A stretch of 64,000 nucleotides of DNA, from positions 124,001-188,000 of the forward strand of contig JADJYE010000033.1 of the NCBI GenBank assembly GCA_016719945.1. The letters are read 5' to 3'. The notes under the pieces are model-generated. The model was not told the DNA's origin and ran no database searches. It saw only the letters and a list, made by a program, of their open reading frames with translations. The DNA comes from Polyangiaceae bacterium. Lineage in GTDB: Bacteria > Myxococcota_A > Polyangia > Polyangiales > Polyangiaceae. This document shows, piece after piece, positions 36,301 to 49,429 of this stretch. The position numbers were made by a program, and so were the translations under genes. The first letter of the stretch is position 1, and every line of letters starts with the position of its first letter.

Positions 36301-37343
36301 AGCACGAGCCCGAGCTGCTGCCAGAGATCCGCGTGCGCGCCCCCCAGAGTCCGCGAGGCCAGGTCGCGGAGGCGATCGGTCGAGTAGAACCGCGCGTAGC
36401 GCTCTCGCACCTCGAGCGGCGTGCCCTCAGGGTGCAGGGCGTCACGGTCCTCCGCGACGAACAGGAAGAGCACGCGGTACACCAGGCGGAGGAGCTGGCG
36501 GAAGTAGTCCTCCTTGGAGAGCCAGCCGTCCTTCAGCGCCTCGCGCAGCGCGAGGTTCTCCGGGTGGCGCAAGAAGCCGGTGCCGAGCTCGATCAGCGCG
36601 GTCTCCACGCCCGAGCGCAGCCGGTCGAGCGCGCGCACGCCCTCCTCCTGGCCGGTCTTGAACCAGCGCTCGAGCCAGCACTCCTCTGCCTTCGGCGCCT
36701 CGAGCCGGCTCTGGTGGCACAGCGCGAAGAGCAGCGCGAACTCGCCATACAGCCCGCCCTCGAAGATGCGCTCGGGATCGATCTCGACGTACGCGGCCGA
36801 GCTCAGGCTCTGGTGGTCGCGCAGCAGGCGCAGCACGAGGCCGTTCGAGACCAGGCCCCACAGGCTCGGCTCGCTGCGGTTGAGCAGATCTTGCACCAGC
36901 CCGTGCGGCGACGTGCGCGGCCCTGCGCCCTTCGCGCCGGCGGGCGGGCGCTTGTCGATGGAGACGCGCGCCCCGAGCAGGTGGATGGGAACGTGCCCCC
37001 AGCCATGGCTGATCGCGAAGGGCTGACCGTCGACGCGGAACATCTCGTTCGCCGGGGCCAGCGTGCCCCAGCCGAGCTCGCGAAAGAGCGCCAGGAGCCA
37101 GTCTCGGGTCGGCGCGGTGGCGGGGTCGGCCGCAGGCAGGCGGCCGACCTTGAAGCGGAAGGCGCGCCACACCGGCTGTAGCGCCGACCACGCGCGGCTC
37201 GTCGCTTCGCCGAGCGGCACCTCGAGGTGGAAGTCGCCGGGTGTCAGCCCGGCGAGCTTCGGATCGTGGCGGACGACGCGCTCGAGCAGCTCGGGGTGGA
37301 GCAGGCCCCCCTCGGTGGTGACCGACGAGAGGACCGCGGTCAC
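33343..37343 (-). CDS. Eco57I-type adenine-specific DNA methylase (frameshifted)
   Basis: GTG 37343 overlaps the SNF2 stop (GTGA). About 1330 residues after repair. TTGSYYTPSSLVDCLL and RVVDPACGSGHFLVAAARR are the SAM-binding motifs, CLFGVDLNPMAVELCKVSLW follows, and VVLGNPPWEKVKL is the NPPW catalytic motif of N6-adenine methylases. The C-terminal specificity region includes DWFLGFRDITSATNERTF and WLLPRVLELTYTAWDLEPF. Frame changes occur near 35245, 34035, 33935 and 33415; each I traced fits one missing base. It resembles DISARM DrmMI and BREX PglX methylases. No separate nuclease domain is evident, so it probably marks self DNA. Confidence 0.82.
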
Positions 37344-40304
37344 GCGTCACCTCGCGCCGGCGCCTTCGCGCCCGCGTCGGGCAAGAAGACATAGACGCCG
37401 AGCAGGTCGACCGGCTCGTGCACCCGCACGCCGAGCCCACCCAGCGAGCGCCCGAGGTGGCCGCCCTTCGTCGCCTCACGCACGCGCTTGTGAGCGTCGA
37501 GCAGCGCGGCGCCGCGCGCCTTCACGCGGGCCGAGAGGCTCTCACGGAGCGCGGGCAGGCCGTCGAGGATGCGCGCGAGCTGGAGGCGCGCAGCGTCGGG
37601 ATCGACGTTGGCCGAGGGCGTCACGTCGAACAGCGCCTCGGCGGCGACATCCTCGAGCCAGGTGGCCTTGTCCGGCGCGCCCGTGAAGGCTGCGACGAGC
37701 AGATCTTCGGCGAGCAGCTCCCGCGGCTGCCCCTTGGGATCTTTGCCCTCGAGGTGGCAGCGCAGCCGGAGCAGCAGCAGCGTGGTGCGGGTCGCCACGT
37801 CCCTCGTGCGCACGACCGCCGCGCGCCTGGCCAGGCGCAGGTCCTCCGCGTGGACGGGATCGAGGGCGGCCTCGAGCGTGAAGCGGGCGAGCGACTCGAC
37901 GAACGGGTGGGTGCGCGTGAGGAGCGTCGCGTCCACCGGCGCCCCTCCCGAAGACCACCGGCAGCACCTTGGGGCCGCCGAGCGCGTCGCGAATGAGGAC
38001 AGGCAGGGATCGCAGATCGACGAGCTCGGGGGCCGGAACGAGCGGCGGCCCATGGGTCGGGGCCGGGGCGTGGGTGAGCGGGGCGCCGAGCGCCGCCATC
38101 GTCGTCCGCACGAAGCGCGCCACATCGGCCTCGCCGCCGAGGACGCGCCGCACCGCGACCAGCTCGCGGAACAGGTCGTCGTTGACCACCTTCTCCAGCG
38201 CCTCGTGGGCGAACAAAGAGCGCGTCGCCTTCTCGCGCGCCTCGGCCTCCTTCCACACCGGCTCGCCCTCGGCCCTGGCCGCGCCGAAGAGCCCGAGCTG
38301 AAGCCCCGTCTCCCCGAGCTCGCCATACCCGAACAGCTCGAGCTGATCTGCCGTGGGGTTGGGGACCAGGTCTTGGGAGCCCAAGAGCGCGCGCTCCAGC
38401 GTCTCGATGTCTCCGGGCACAGGCACGGCGACGCCGAGGTGCTTTCGGATCGCCTCGTGCTTGCGCAGGATGACGTCGAGCACGAGCCGATCGATGGGAT
38501 CGTTCTTGCCGTACATCGTAATGGCGCGTACCACCCCCTTGCGCTGCCCGAAGCGATCGACGCGCCCCTCGCGCTGCTCGTGCCGGGTCGGGTTCCACGC
38601 GAGGTCGTAATGGACGACCGCGTCGAAGAGGTGCTGCAGGTTGATGCCCTCGGACAGGCAGTCGGTCGCGACCAGCAGCCGCGAGGGCGCCTCGCTGAGC
38701 GAGGCGACGCGCGCCTCGCGCTCCTCGTGCGGCAGCGTGCCGTCCACGACCACGACCGTGGTCTTGCGCAGCTTGGCGGCGAGCGCCTCACCGAGGTAGC
38801 GCGCCGTCTCGATGAAGCGGCAGAAGACGATCGGGCGGCGGCCATCGTCGAGCAGCCCCTTCACGGCCTTGAGCAGCGCCGCGAGCTTCGCGTCCTCCGC
38901 CCCGGCGATGGCGTCGGCCTCCTCCGCGAAGGTGGCGAAGCGCGACGCGAGGGCGGAGGCCGGCGACAGCTCTCCGGGCTGGGCGCCGGGCGCGACGTCG
39001 AGCCCCTCGACCGGCTCCTCGTCCAGATCGAACAGCAGGCGCTTTCCGGCCTCGGCCGGGCCGACCTCGTCGTCGAGCGAGGCGAGCTCGCTGCGCTTGC
39101 GCAGGGTCGCCGCGGCCGCGCGCGGGCTCGACGACAGCGCGCGGAGCAGCGAGAGCACGCTCCACCAGCGCACGCGCGCGCGCTGCTTGTCGAGGCCCGG
39201 CTCGGTCACCAGCTCGCGACAGAACGAGCGAATGTCGTCGAAGAAGCGCGTCTGACGTGGCTTGAGGGTCACCGCGAGCTCGGCGGTCTCTCGCTTCGGG
39301 AAGGCCGTCTCCGAGTCCATGTACTTCTTGATGTCGCCGCGGCGGCGCTGCACCAGGTGCCGCGCGATCGTCTCGCGCTTGCGGCGGTTCTTCTCGCCGG
39401 TGAGATCATCGGGCAGATCTGCGAAGGCGGGGTCGAGCAGCGCGAGCAGGGAGCGAAACGCGTCCCGATCTCCGCTGTGAGGCGTGGCCGTGACCAGCAC
39501 CAGGTGCCGTCGCTCGTCCTTCACCAGCTCGCGCAGCAGCTCGTGCCGCCGCTGCCCACCGCCTCGCGCGCCATGGGCGCAGGAGTGCGCCTCGTCGACG
39601 ATGACCAGCTCGGGCGCGACGCGCAGGAACTCGCTGCGCCGGTGCTCTTGCTTGATGTAGTCGGTCGACACCACCGTCACCGGGAACCGCTCGAAGAGCG
39701 ACTCGCTCACCCGGCACTTGCGCTCGAGCCGCGCGGCGGTGCCCGAGAGCACCAGGGCGGCCTCGAGGTGGAACTGCTCGCGCAGGGCGGTCGCCCACTG
39801 CTCGGCGAGGTGCGGAGGACAGACCACCGTCATCCGACGGATCTCGCCGCGATCCAGCAGCTCGCGCGCGATAAGGCACGCCTCGATCGTCTTGCCGACG
39901 CCCACGTCGTCGGCGAGCAGCAGCCGCACCGGATCGAGCCGCAGCGCCATGAGCAGGGGGACGAGCTGGTACGGCCGCGGCTCCACCCCGAGGCGCGCGA
40001 GGGAGCGAAAGGGCCCTGCCGCCGAGCGGAACCCGAGGCGGACGGCGTCCCTCAGCGTGCGGCCCGAGAGGTGGTTGCCAAGATCGCGCTCGGCCGAGGG
40101 CACGGTGAGCTCCGCCGGCTCGACGGTCTCGAGCGGCGCGCCTGCTGCGCCGTTCCCGATGAAGATCCCGGTCAGCTCGGTATCGCCACCGCCGAGGGGT
40201 CGCAGCAGCAGCAGCTCGGGCGTCGAGTCCGGCTGCACCACCCACTCCCGGCCACGCGCCCGAACCAGCGCCCCCGGGACATACGCATGCGTCGAGGTCG
40301 TCAT
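37340..40304 (-). CDS. SNF2-family helicase, DISARM DrmD-like (one frameshift)
   Basis: ATG 40304 lies 14 bp after the DUF1998 helicase stop. About 988 residues. LLADDVGVGKTIEACLIA is Walker A, LVIVDEAHSCAHG is a DEAH-like motif II, LVLVTATPHSGDRDAF is motif III, and GINLQHLFDAVVHYDLAWNP with EQREGRVDRFGQR gives motifs V-VI of Swi2/Snf2 ATPases. The C-terminus (APVDATLLTRTHPFVESLA onward) is in another frame from about 37940, consistent with one missing base. SNF2 helicases of this type next to an adenine methylase are the signature of class 1 DISARM. A general RapA/HepA-like role is the alternative. Confidence 0.82.
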
Positions 40305-40317
40305 CGCTTCTTCGATC

Positions 40318-43300
40318 TCAGGAGCGGGGAGGTGGCGTGCTCGTCGCCCGGCCGAAGAGGCCGGGGACGCTGTCGAGCCGTCGCGCCCAGTCCTCGTCGT
40401 ACCGGAAGCGCAGCACGGTGTAGCCGGCGTCGGCGAGGCGATCGTCCACCTCGGCGTCGGCCGCGCGCCGCTCCGGCAGATCGTGGTGGGGCCCGTCGAC
40501 GAAGACGATGACGTAGACGTCCTCGTAGGCGAAGTCCGCCCGCACACCGAGCTCGGGGAGGTGGAGCTGCGCGGTCGAAGGGAGGCGATGCCCTCGCTCA
40601 TCGAGGAGCTGCAGGAAGCGACGCTCGAGGTCGGACTCGGTGACGCGCAGCAGCCGCTCGAGGTGCTCGTCGCGGGGCGCGAGCGTCTCCGAGCCAACGA
40701 ACTGAGCCTTCTGCCACGCGAGCAGCAGTGGCGCGGCGAGGCGCCGGTCGATCTGGCCGTGCAGGCGCTGGTTGAAGTACGAGAGCAAGCAGTCGTAGCA
40801 CCCGGCCTCGCAGGGCTCCCCGCGGCTCGAGCCACCCCGGTCCACACCGGTCTCCGGGTCGACGTGGATGAGATCGAGCGCGGCGTCGACCACCTCCCTC
40901 AGCTCGTCGCGATCGGCCACGAGCCGCGAGAGCACACCCGCGCCGCCCTCGGACGCCTCGTACAGCAGGATCGTCCGCGCTGGGGCGCCCGCGTCCACGG
41001 TGGGGAGGACCTCGACCGCGAGCTCGCGCTCCTCCAGCTGGAACACGCGAGCGACGCCGCCCTGAAGCGCGTAGCCGAGGCTCACCAGAGAGGCCGTGCT
41101 CGGGGCGCCCGCTGGCGTCAGTAGCAGGCAGTTGCGCGTGTCGGCGACGAAGGGGATGACCCGCTCGACCTGCTTCGACATGGCCTCTTGCGGGCCGTCG
41201 TCCTCCGGGTCGTCGGCGCCGTTCGGGTCCATCGCGCGCTTCGCCCAGATGCCGCGCTCGACATCGAGCAAGAACCCAAGGTCGTCCTTCTTGGCGCGCC
41301 TGCGCCAGCCGACGTTGATGCGCCAGATCGTCGCCGCGTCCCCGTGGACCAGCTCGGCGACCGGGTCTCCGGCGTCGTCGACGAGCTGCGTCTCGCGGGC
41401 CGAGCCATGCTCGGTGCGGTCCGCGAAGCGAACGCTGGTGAGGATCTCGAACCCGAGCCGCTGCCGCTCCTCCTCGTCGGAGCTGATGCGGTCGCGCCGG
41501 CGGGTGGTGACGTTCTGCATTCGGAACAGGTTGGGGATGACCGCGGGCAAGGCCTGTCCGCAGCGCTCGCAGAGATCCGTGCCCGCGTCGTCCCCGCGCG
41601 GGTGGAGGTACCCGCAGCGCTTGCAGATGGCCGCGCGCGTCTTCTCCAGGCCATCCGAGGGGCCCATTGGCAAGGCGACGCGGGTGACCGCGTAGCGGTT
41701 GCCCTCGTGGTAGATGAGGCTGCGCGGACCGAACTCTGAAATGGCGATGAAGCGGGGCCTCGAGAGATAGGCCTCGGTTCCCTTCTTGCCCTTCTGGCCC
41801 TCGATGAACGCCGAGAGCGGCAGGCGGGGGAAGGCATAGCCAGGCAGGAAGCCCTCGCTCGCGAAGTACCGATACACGTAGAAGTCCGAGTTGCCCCGGG
41901 TGTCGATCTCGGTCAGCAGCCGCAGCTGTGTCTCGGCTTGCTGTCGGAGGCGCGTGGCGGCGTCGCGCTCCTTCGCGTCGCGAGAGGCGTCGAGCGCGAT
42001 CCGGTTCTGGCGGAGCTGCTGGCCGTGGGCTGCCCGATACAGGCTCTTCCAGCGCTCACAGGCGTGCTCGAAGCGGTTCGGCACCTCCCGCAGAGCGCGC
42101 GCCAGCCACGTGCCGGCCCCTTCGCTGCCCGCGACCTCGTGGAGCGCGTCCCCCAGGGCCTGCTCGGCCACGACCGCGGCGCGGGCTCGGGCGTTGAGGT
42201 CGTCCAGCGCCTCCCGGATCCGCGGCAAGAGGTCGAGGCTCGGGGACTCGCCCGACATGTCGAGCACGTCCTTCATCGACCGTCCCAGGTCGAGCCCGGA
42301 CGCTGCGAGCCAGAGAGCGTGGACGTGCGCGCGTACGAGGTCCTCGTTGCCGAGATCCAAGCGCGGCGCGGTCACGACGCCCGCGACCATCTTCTCGGGC
42401 TGGCGGAAGTAGTGCTGGTCGTGCGGGCTGCCAGCGCTGCAATAAGTGAAGATGAGCGCGGGCTGCCCGCTGCGGCCCGCGCGCCCGCTGCGCTGCGCGT
42501 AGTTGGCCGGGCTCGGTGGCACGTTGCGGAGCCCCACGACGTCGAGCTGAGCGATGTCGACCCCGAGCTCCATCGTCGGCGAGCAGTACAGGATCGGGAG
42601 CTTGCCCTGCCGAAAGCGCTCCTCGCGCTCCTCGCGCCGATCATTGGAGACCTGAGCCGTGTGCTCCGCGCCTCCAGCGCGCGGAACGAGGTCGGTCCGG
42701 CGCGGTAGAGATCGACGAACGCCTCATTGGTCCGCAGCCCTTGCTCGGGCGCGCGTGGCATCCGCAGCGGGTCGGGCGCGGCCCTGGAGCCGTCGCCTCC
42801 GTGGAAGCGGAGTCGGTTCGGATCGATCTGCACGCCGGTCGCGCCCTCGAGCTCCTCTTTCGGGACGAGGAAATTGCTGTCTCTCAGCCGATCGAACAGA
42901 TCCTTGAGGATCTGCTCGATCGCAGGGCCCTTGAGCTTCTCGTCTTCGGTGAACGTCGGCAGCGCGGTCTTCTTGAGCCAGAGGCCGAACGCTCCCCGGG
43001 GAGACACGAACGACCAGTCGCGCGAAAGCCCGGTCTTCTTCGGGCGGCTCCGCGGAAAGACGATCGTCGACCGCTCGAGCGCGTCCGGGGACGGCAGCAC
43101 CCAGCCCGACTTGAGCTGGCTGAAGCTGCGCTGCGCCGCGGCCTCTTGCCACGTCGGATCGAGGAAGGTCACCGCGATGGCCAGATCGCGGCGCAAGTAG
43201 TCCAGCAACACCTGGCAGATGTGCTCGCGCTGCTGGGACAGCTCCCTGGCGAGGGCCGGGTGAGCATCGCTCCACGCGCTCTCGTCTCTGCAGAGCTCCT

Positions 43301-45509
43301 CGAGACCGTCGTACTTCACGACCAGCAGGCCGCACTGCTCGAGGTTCGGAGACGTGAGCCGCCAGCCCCGACGAAGATCGACGAACAGGCGGTAGCCGAG
43401 CGCCTCGCGGAGCGCGGCGTCGACGTCCTTGCGCTGCCCGTATTTGACCTGATCGTTCTGGGCGTACGCGGACAGCGGCAGCGCGAGCTCCTCGAAGACC
43501 TTCATCGGCAGCTCGTCGTGGCGGAGCCCCTCCGCGGGCGCCTTGGCCACTGCGGCGGCGAGCGCCGCGCGGAGCTGGACGATCTCGACGAAGTCGTTGA
43601 AGTGGCCAGCCTGAAGGGAGGCATCCTGACGGTTGTCGGTGAAGGTCAGCAGCTTCTGCGCGTGGGCCTCGACCGTGCAATCCTCGCGGAGCCGGCGGAT
43701 GGCCGAGAGTGAAAGCACGGTCGTCGCCGTGCTGCGCCCCTCCGAGCCGAGCGTGGCGAGCTTGCCGAAGTCACGCGTCTGGCGCGTGCCATAAGCCACC
43801 TCGCAGCCGAGACAGAAGCCGAAGGGGGCCGGGATGAAGGCCGCGCGCACCCCTGAGCTCCCCTCTTCGCCGCTCGGAGAGACAGAGACGCCGAGCGGGA
43901 TGCGCTTCTTCATCGACGAAGACACGACCTCGCCGTCGAGCCAGGTATCGGGCAGGCGAGCCAAGACGGTATCCGGGTCGGTCGGCCACGGCGCGCCCTC
44001 GGAGACGTAGAGGAAGCCCGGCTGACCTTCGGTGCCGTTGAAGTCACCGAGGTCGCGCGGCTCGTACAGGACCGTCGTCGCGTCGGCATAGCGGCGACGG
44101 ACGACGTAATACTCCTGGCCGCACTCACGACAGAACGCGAGCGGCAACAGGACCTTCGAGCGATCGCTGCCCGGCACGAAGCGCTGCGCTCGCAGGGTGA
44201 GCTGGCGCTTGCCCTCCCCTTCGATGGAGGCGTGCACGGTGTCGCCCTTCGAGATGAACTGGTGCAGCCGCAGGCCGAAGACGGGTCTACCGTCTTTGCG
44301 CAGCGTGCGAGAGGCGATCCCAAGCAGGCCGACGAGCGCTTCCTCGCACCACTCGGGCTCGGTGTGGCTCGCGGCGGCGAGCATGCCGACCAGCCCCGAC
44401 TCTCCGAACGGCAGGGGTGTGGCCCGGACCAGCCGACCGCTCGCGTCGCGTCGCACCCCGACCGCACCCTCGAGCCAGCGCGCAATGGGGTGGTGGATCA
44501 ACCCCTCCTGGTCGAGGCCTGCGAGAGACTGCCGATCAGCCACCGCCTCGCCGAGCGATTTCGCGGCGGCAGCGTCCTCCGGGAGCTCAGGGGTGGTCCG
44601 CACGAGCGTCTCCCCGATCACGTTCGAGGGCGCGACCTGGGTGCCGAAGATCAAGCTCGCGACCGCCGCGATCTCGGCCTGCTGCTCCTGCCAGGTGCCC
44701 TTGGTGGACATCGTCGCGCTGGTCCCAGCGCAGAGGAGGTCGTCGCTCTTGAACGCGGCGCGAGCGCGCCGGATGAGAAGGGCGACGTCCGCGCCTTGTC
44801 GGCCCCGGTAGGTGTGCAGCTCGTCGAAGACCAGGAAGCGGAGCCCCTCGGCCGCGCGCACGAGCGCTGCCTCGTGCGGCCGCGTGAGCATCAGCTCGAG
44901 CATGACGTAGTTGGTGAGCAGGATGTCGGGAGGGTCCTCGACGATCCGCTTCCGAGCCGCGTCGTCGTCCTGGCCGGTGTAGCGGGCGAAGCGCACCCGG
45001 GGCTCGCGGAACCCTCGGCACAGATACTTCTCGAGCTCACCCTCCTGGCTGTTGGCGAGGGCGTTCATCGGGTACACCACGATCGCGCGGATGCGTCCGG
45101 GCCGCGGGTCGCGCACCGCCTCGTCGACGATCGGCACGATGTACGAGAGGCTCTTTCCGGAGCCGGTGCCGGTGGTCAGCACGTACGGCTCGCGCCGCCG
45201 CGCCGCGCGGAGACCCTCGACCTGGTGCCGGAACAAGCGCAGCGGCGCCTCGACCGAACCGTCCTCCCGCTTGCGGGCGAAGATGCGCAGAGCCTCAGGG
45301 TCGAGCTCCTTGGCCGTGACGAGGTCCTCGAGCGACTCCCCCGGCTCGAACGAGGGGCTCACCTGGAGCAGGGGCGCCGGCCACAAGGCGCCGTCGTTCA
45401 GCGCGCTCTGGACGAGCTCGTCGATCCGCGCATCGCGGATCCGGATGAACGAGCGCACGTACCGCGCGTAGTCCGTGACGAGCTTGCTTCGTAGATCGAA
45501 GACGTCCAC
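40318..45509 (-). CDS. DEAD/DEAH helicase with DUF1998 and C-terminal nuclease-like domain (one frameshift)
   Basis: GTG start (VFDLRSKLVTDYARYVRS); about 1730 residues after repair. VLTTGTGSGKSLSYIVPI is motif I, FLVFDELHTYRGRQGADV is motif II (DELH), SATMSTKG is motif III, and after the frame change near 42680, TMELGVDIAQLDVVGLRNVP and YAQRSGRAGRSGQ are motifs V-VI. A Cys-rich DUF1998/MZB region follows (CKRCGYLHP ... LCERCGQ; CEAGCYDCLLSYFNQ). The last about 90 residues (VRADFAYEDVYVIVFVDGPHH ... GYTVLRFRYDEDW) resemble DUF559/Vsr nucleases. The layout is like DISARM DrmA/DrmB or Druantia DruE; I cannot tell which is closer. Confidence 0.8.
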
Positions 45510-45601
45510 TCACGCTCCCCGTTGAGACGGCGGGAGCCTACCAGAAGCGCGCGTGGAAGGCGCCGACGTCCGCCCGGGAGGCTTCGGCAGGCTCGTGACG
45601 A

Positions 45602-48600
45602 TCACGCAGCCGGATCTTCAGCCTCGGCCACCCGGTCGACCTCCCTGCGCTCCGCGTGCTTGAGTAGCCAGCTCACCTGCGCGTTGTCATCCGCTCGGAT
45701 GGTCTCGAGTGCAGTGTGTGCAGCGTCTCGCACGAGGGCGTGCTTCGCCCGTCGGCACAGCGCGAGCCCGCCGTCCGCCAGCGCGAGCCGCACAAGAACG
45801 CGCGCGTCGTCTGCCATTCGCCGAAGGGTCGCAGCGAACAGACCCGCCTCGTCGTGCACCTCGACGTCCATCGCGAGCTTCACCACCGCGAACGCAGCGT
45901 GATTTGCGACCGAAAGCCGCTCATCGAGCACAGACGAGAGCGCCAGGGAGCGCATGGCCGACCAGGTCATCGGCGCTTCCTGAAGCGCGGCCCCGTCGAG
46001 CTTCCCGCAGAGGTCGAGCACCTCCCATTGCGCCCGCGTGGCGAGGCCCTCGTCGGACCGCTCACCTGGCTCGAGCACCGAGCCACCGCACGCGGCGAGA
46101 AGGACCTGCATCAACCGGACCCAACCGTCCGCAGACCAATACTCCCTTCGGAGAACGGGTGCGAGGAGCTCAAGGTCGTCGGGTGCAGTGCCGTACAGGC
46201 GCAGCAGGACGGATTCGATGTCGCCCCTCAAGTCTGCGAATGCCTTCATCGAGCACACGAGGAGGCGCTTCAATGCGTAGCCAGCGTGGGGATTGAGCGT
46301 CCAGAAGCGCGACCTTGCGCTCTCCAACGCCCGCTGAGCCTCCGCTCGCCAGCGGTCGTGGAGGTCGTTCTCCAGCTCATTGGACTCGGCGAGCTCGGAG
46401 AGCACGACCCAGACCTCGCGCCGACCGTCTTCCTCATGAGCCTCGGACTGCGCGGGGAACCAACGTTCGAACAGGTCTGCTGACCCGGACGCCGGCAGAA
46501 GGCCGAGGCTGATCAGCCGCTGCTCGAGCAGAAACGCAGCTCTCTTGACCTCCTCGAACGAACTTTGGTCCAGGCCGAGCTCTCTTGTCCGATCGAGCGC
46601 TTGCTTCCACACGTGCAACCGAGCCCCGACGACCGGTTCGCCCAATCCCGCGTCCAACATCTGGCGCAACGCGAAGAACCCACGCGACAGGTCTCGCGCA
46701 TGACGACGGCCCCATTCGCTCGGCAGTCCAGCGACCTCGCTGGACAACAGCCCAAAGAACCCCTCCGCCACAGCGTCGCCCTGCAGACGCCAAGCCGACC
46801 ATGGGAGCTCGTAGAGCGTCTCGAGTACGCTGCCAGCTTCCTCCGTGACCCGGTTCACGAACCCTTGCGCGGTCTCGAGTGCCTTCGCCGGCTTCACCTC
46901 GGTCCATCGCGCGATGATCCAGAACGCGCTCCAATACCCGTCGACGGAGCGCTGCTCATGCGCGGTGCTCTGCCAGCCGGAACCGACGCGAACGGCGCAC
47001 TTCATGAGCCATTCAAACGCGCGTTCGGCGTCTCCAGCCCGGAGCACCGACCGAATCGACGGGAAACACTGCAGCCGGGCAACCAGCTCGGTCCGCGAGG
47101 TCACCTTGTCCGAGAAGAAGGCATCGACGAGGCTCGCGTCCCTTTGACTCCTCTGCGCGATGCTCCCGCGCCATTCACTGACGTGATCGCCGATCCACGC
47201 CTTGGGGTCCGGGGCATGTGCCAGGACCGCAGCGAACTCGCGGCTCGTTAGGCAGGGCAGAAGCGGCTCAAGGTACCGTCGCTGTAGAGGCGGCGGACCA
47301 AATGCGTGAGCGACCTCTCGATAGGTCCTCCAAGCATAGTGTGCGGCCGAGCTGAACCGCATCCCCATGCTCCCGGTGCCCCTGCGCCGACTGTTTTCGA
47401 GCTGCTCAGCGAGCAAGTCCTTGAGCAAGGTCTCAGTCCGGGAGCGCGCCGTTTGCAGCCAGTGCGCGACTGCCTCTCCTCGTTCGAGTCGGTCGACGTC
47501 CTCGAAGAGCGAGTTGGCCCTCCGACTGAGCTGGTTGCGCTTGTCGTAGTTGGTCCGGGCCTCCTGTTCGAGACATTGCAGGGCAGACGCATGGCCGTAG
47601 GTGTATAGCCATGCCTCGAAGTCACGGTTTGCTGATTCGGCCGCTCTGGCCGCCCCGGCGTAGTGCGTCGCCGCGAGGTCGAAATCGGCATTCATGAAGG
47701 CATGGTACGCATCCTTGGCCAGGCTCACGTGCCCGGGTTGTGGCGCGTCGTCAGTGGGGGGGAGGGGGCAGCCGAGCCTGGCAGCTTCCGCAATGATGAG
47801 GTCCTCTCCTGGCCGGTCTTGGTAGCGTCGCGCGACAGCCACGGTGGCTTCAAGAATCTTCCCGAGTCTTTCGGATGACCAACCGCAATGGCGGGCGAGT
47901 CGTAGGGTCAGGAGCTCGAAAAAGTGCGACGGATGACCCGATACAAATAGTTCGCGCTCCAACGCCCACGCTAGGTATTCGGCGAGCTCACTGCGGGTCG
48001 CGGCGTCGTCCAGGAGGTGGTTGATCTGCCAGAACACGTCTTGCTGCTTGAGACCGCGAAAGACTAGTTGGTCGTCGCTGTGGCCCCTGCCCATGCGAAG
48101 CTCTTGCAGTTCCACCAAGGGCTCGCGCAGGCGGGGCAGTCTCAGCTGAGGCATCTCCGGCTGAGATGCGCGCGGCGGCGCGCTCTTGGTGCTCTCCTTG
48201 AGCGCCGTGTAATAATCTGGGTGTTCCTCTCTAGCGACGGCACCTGCATGCTCCTTCGAGCGCCGCTTGTCATTGTCAGACAGGGCGAGAGCGAGAACCT
48301 CCTTCCAGTCCCGAAAGGCTTGGTCCACATTTACGGGTACCCCGGGAGTGGCCTTTCGGTATCGCGCGAGACGATCTGCCCCGGTGGGGCCGCGCAACAC
48401 GTGGCGGCGAATGCTGTCGCGGGTAGCCTTGAAGCTCGTGCCCAGGTTGCGGAAGCACCAGGCGAAGAAGTCACCCATCGACCGCGGCTTCCACGCAAGT
48501 TCCGTCCTCTCCAGAGTTGGCGTGGCTATCTCGAAGCCCAGAGTTCGCCAGTGTTGACGCTCGGCATTGGACGGGGGCCCGTCATCAAGACGAGCGAGAG

Positions 48601-49327
48601 GGGTTGGTGCCCGCGCATTTCGTTTCCGAGCAGGCGAGTGATCGCGTGGAAGTTTGCGTCGCTCATGCTGAAGCCCACGACGAGCCACGGATGCTGGGCG
48701 AGCAGCTGACGGACCCGACTCGCGATGACCGGCTTCTGACGAGGGAAGTCTTCGTACTGGCTGCGGGTCATGACCCACGAATCGGAGAAATCGCGGTGAC
48801 CGTGCAGGTAGATCAGGTCGCGCGTGTTGCCCGATGCGGACAGGTCGGCATCTACCACGACCCGGCGCCATCGTGTGCAGGCTTTGTCGAGCAGGGTGTC
48901 CAGGCAGTTGGTCGTGACGATGGCTGCCGCACAGTCGTAGGACGCGAGCGCCTCGTGTGCCTCGCCTGGGACGAGCGCCCCATCCGCGATGGACTCTCGC
49001 AAGGCGTCCCGCAGACGCCCCCTTCCCATCGATACTTCGTAAAGCTCGAAGAGGGTCGGCGCATCGTATCGGTCATGCTGAACGTCAAGGTCTTGGGCGA
49101 GGCGCCGAACGAGGTCGCTCCAAAGCGGCGCTTGCTGTCGCGTCGGCGCCGCTCCGGTCGAGATCGCGCGCGTTGAGCGTGAAGCCGGCGCCCACGAGGA
49201 TGACGGGCGCGCGGCTCTCGGAAGCGACGAGCCATGTCAAGACGCGTTCGGCGTTCTCGTGATCGAACCACCCCTCGTGCTCGAGGAGCAGCTCCTCTCG
49301 GCGCATCGCTCGAATTTGCTCTTCCAT
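45602..49327 (-). CDS. SIR2-domain defence protein with ~1000-residue helical C-terminus (two frameshifts)
   Basis: Residues 40-270 form a SIR2-like NADase domain: VILVGAGFTLNA, VTTNCLDTLLDKA, YLHGHRDFSDSWVMTR and WLVVGFSMSDANFHAI. The remaining about 1000 residues are helical and Leu/Ala/Arg-rich (GMRFSSAAHYAWRTYREVA, FWIIARWTEVKPAKALETA) and match no family I know. SIR2 domains in defence proteins deplete NAD when infection is sensed; the C-terminus would be the sensor. Frames change near 49150 and at the C-run near 48573, the latter fitting one missing C. It is separated by 92 bp from the helicase gene, so it may be its own transcription unit. Confidence 0.72.
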
Positions 49328-49429
49328 GACTGGTTCTTCTGTCGGGGGGGGCTGGGCTTGTTGGGCTCGGGGCCGAGTATGGATCAGTGCCAGAAGGAGC
49401 GCAGCGTCGGTTGTGGAGTCACTGACATA

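Noticed and set aside
29119..45509. BREX system
   Set aside because: The methylase and helicases could fit, but no PglZ phosphatase or BrxC-type ATPase is present.
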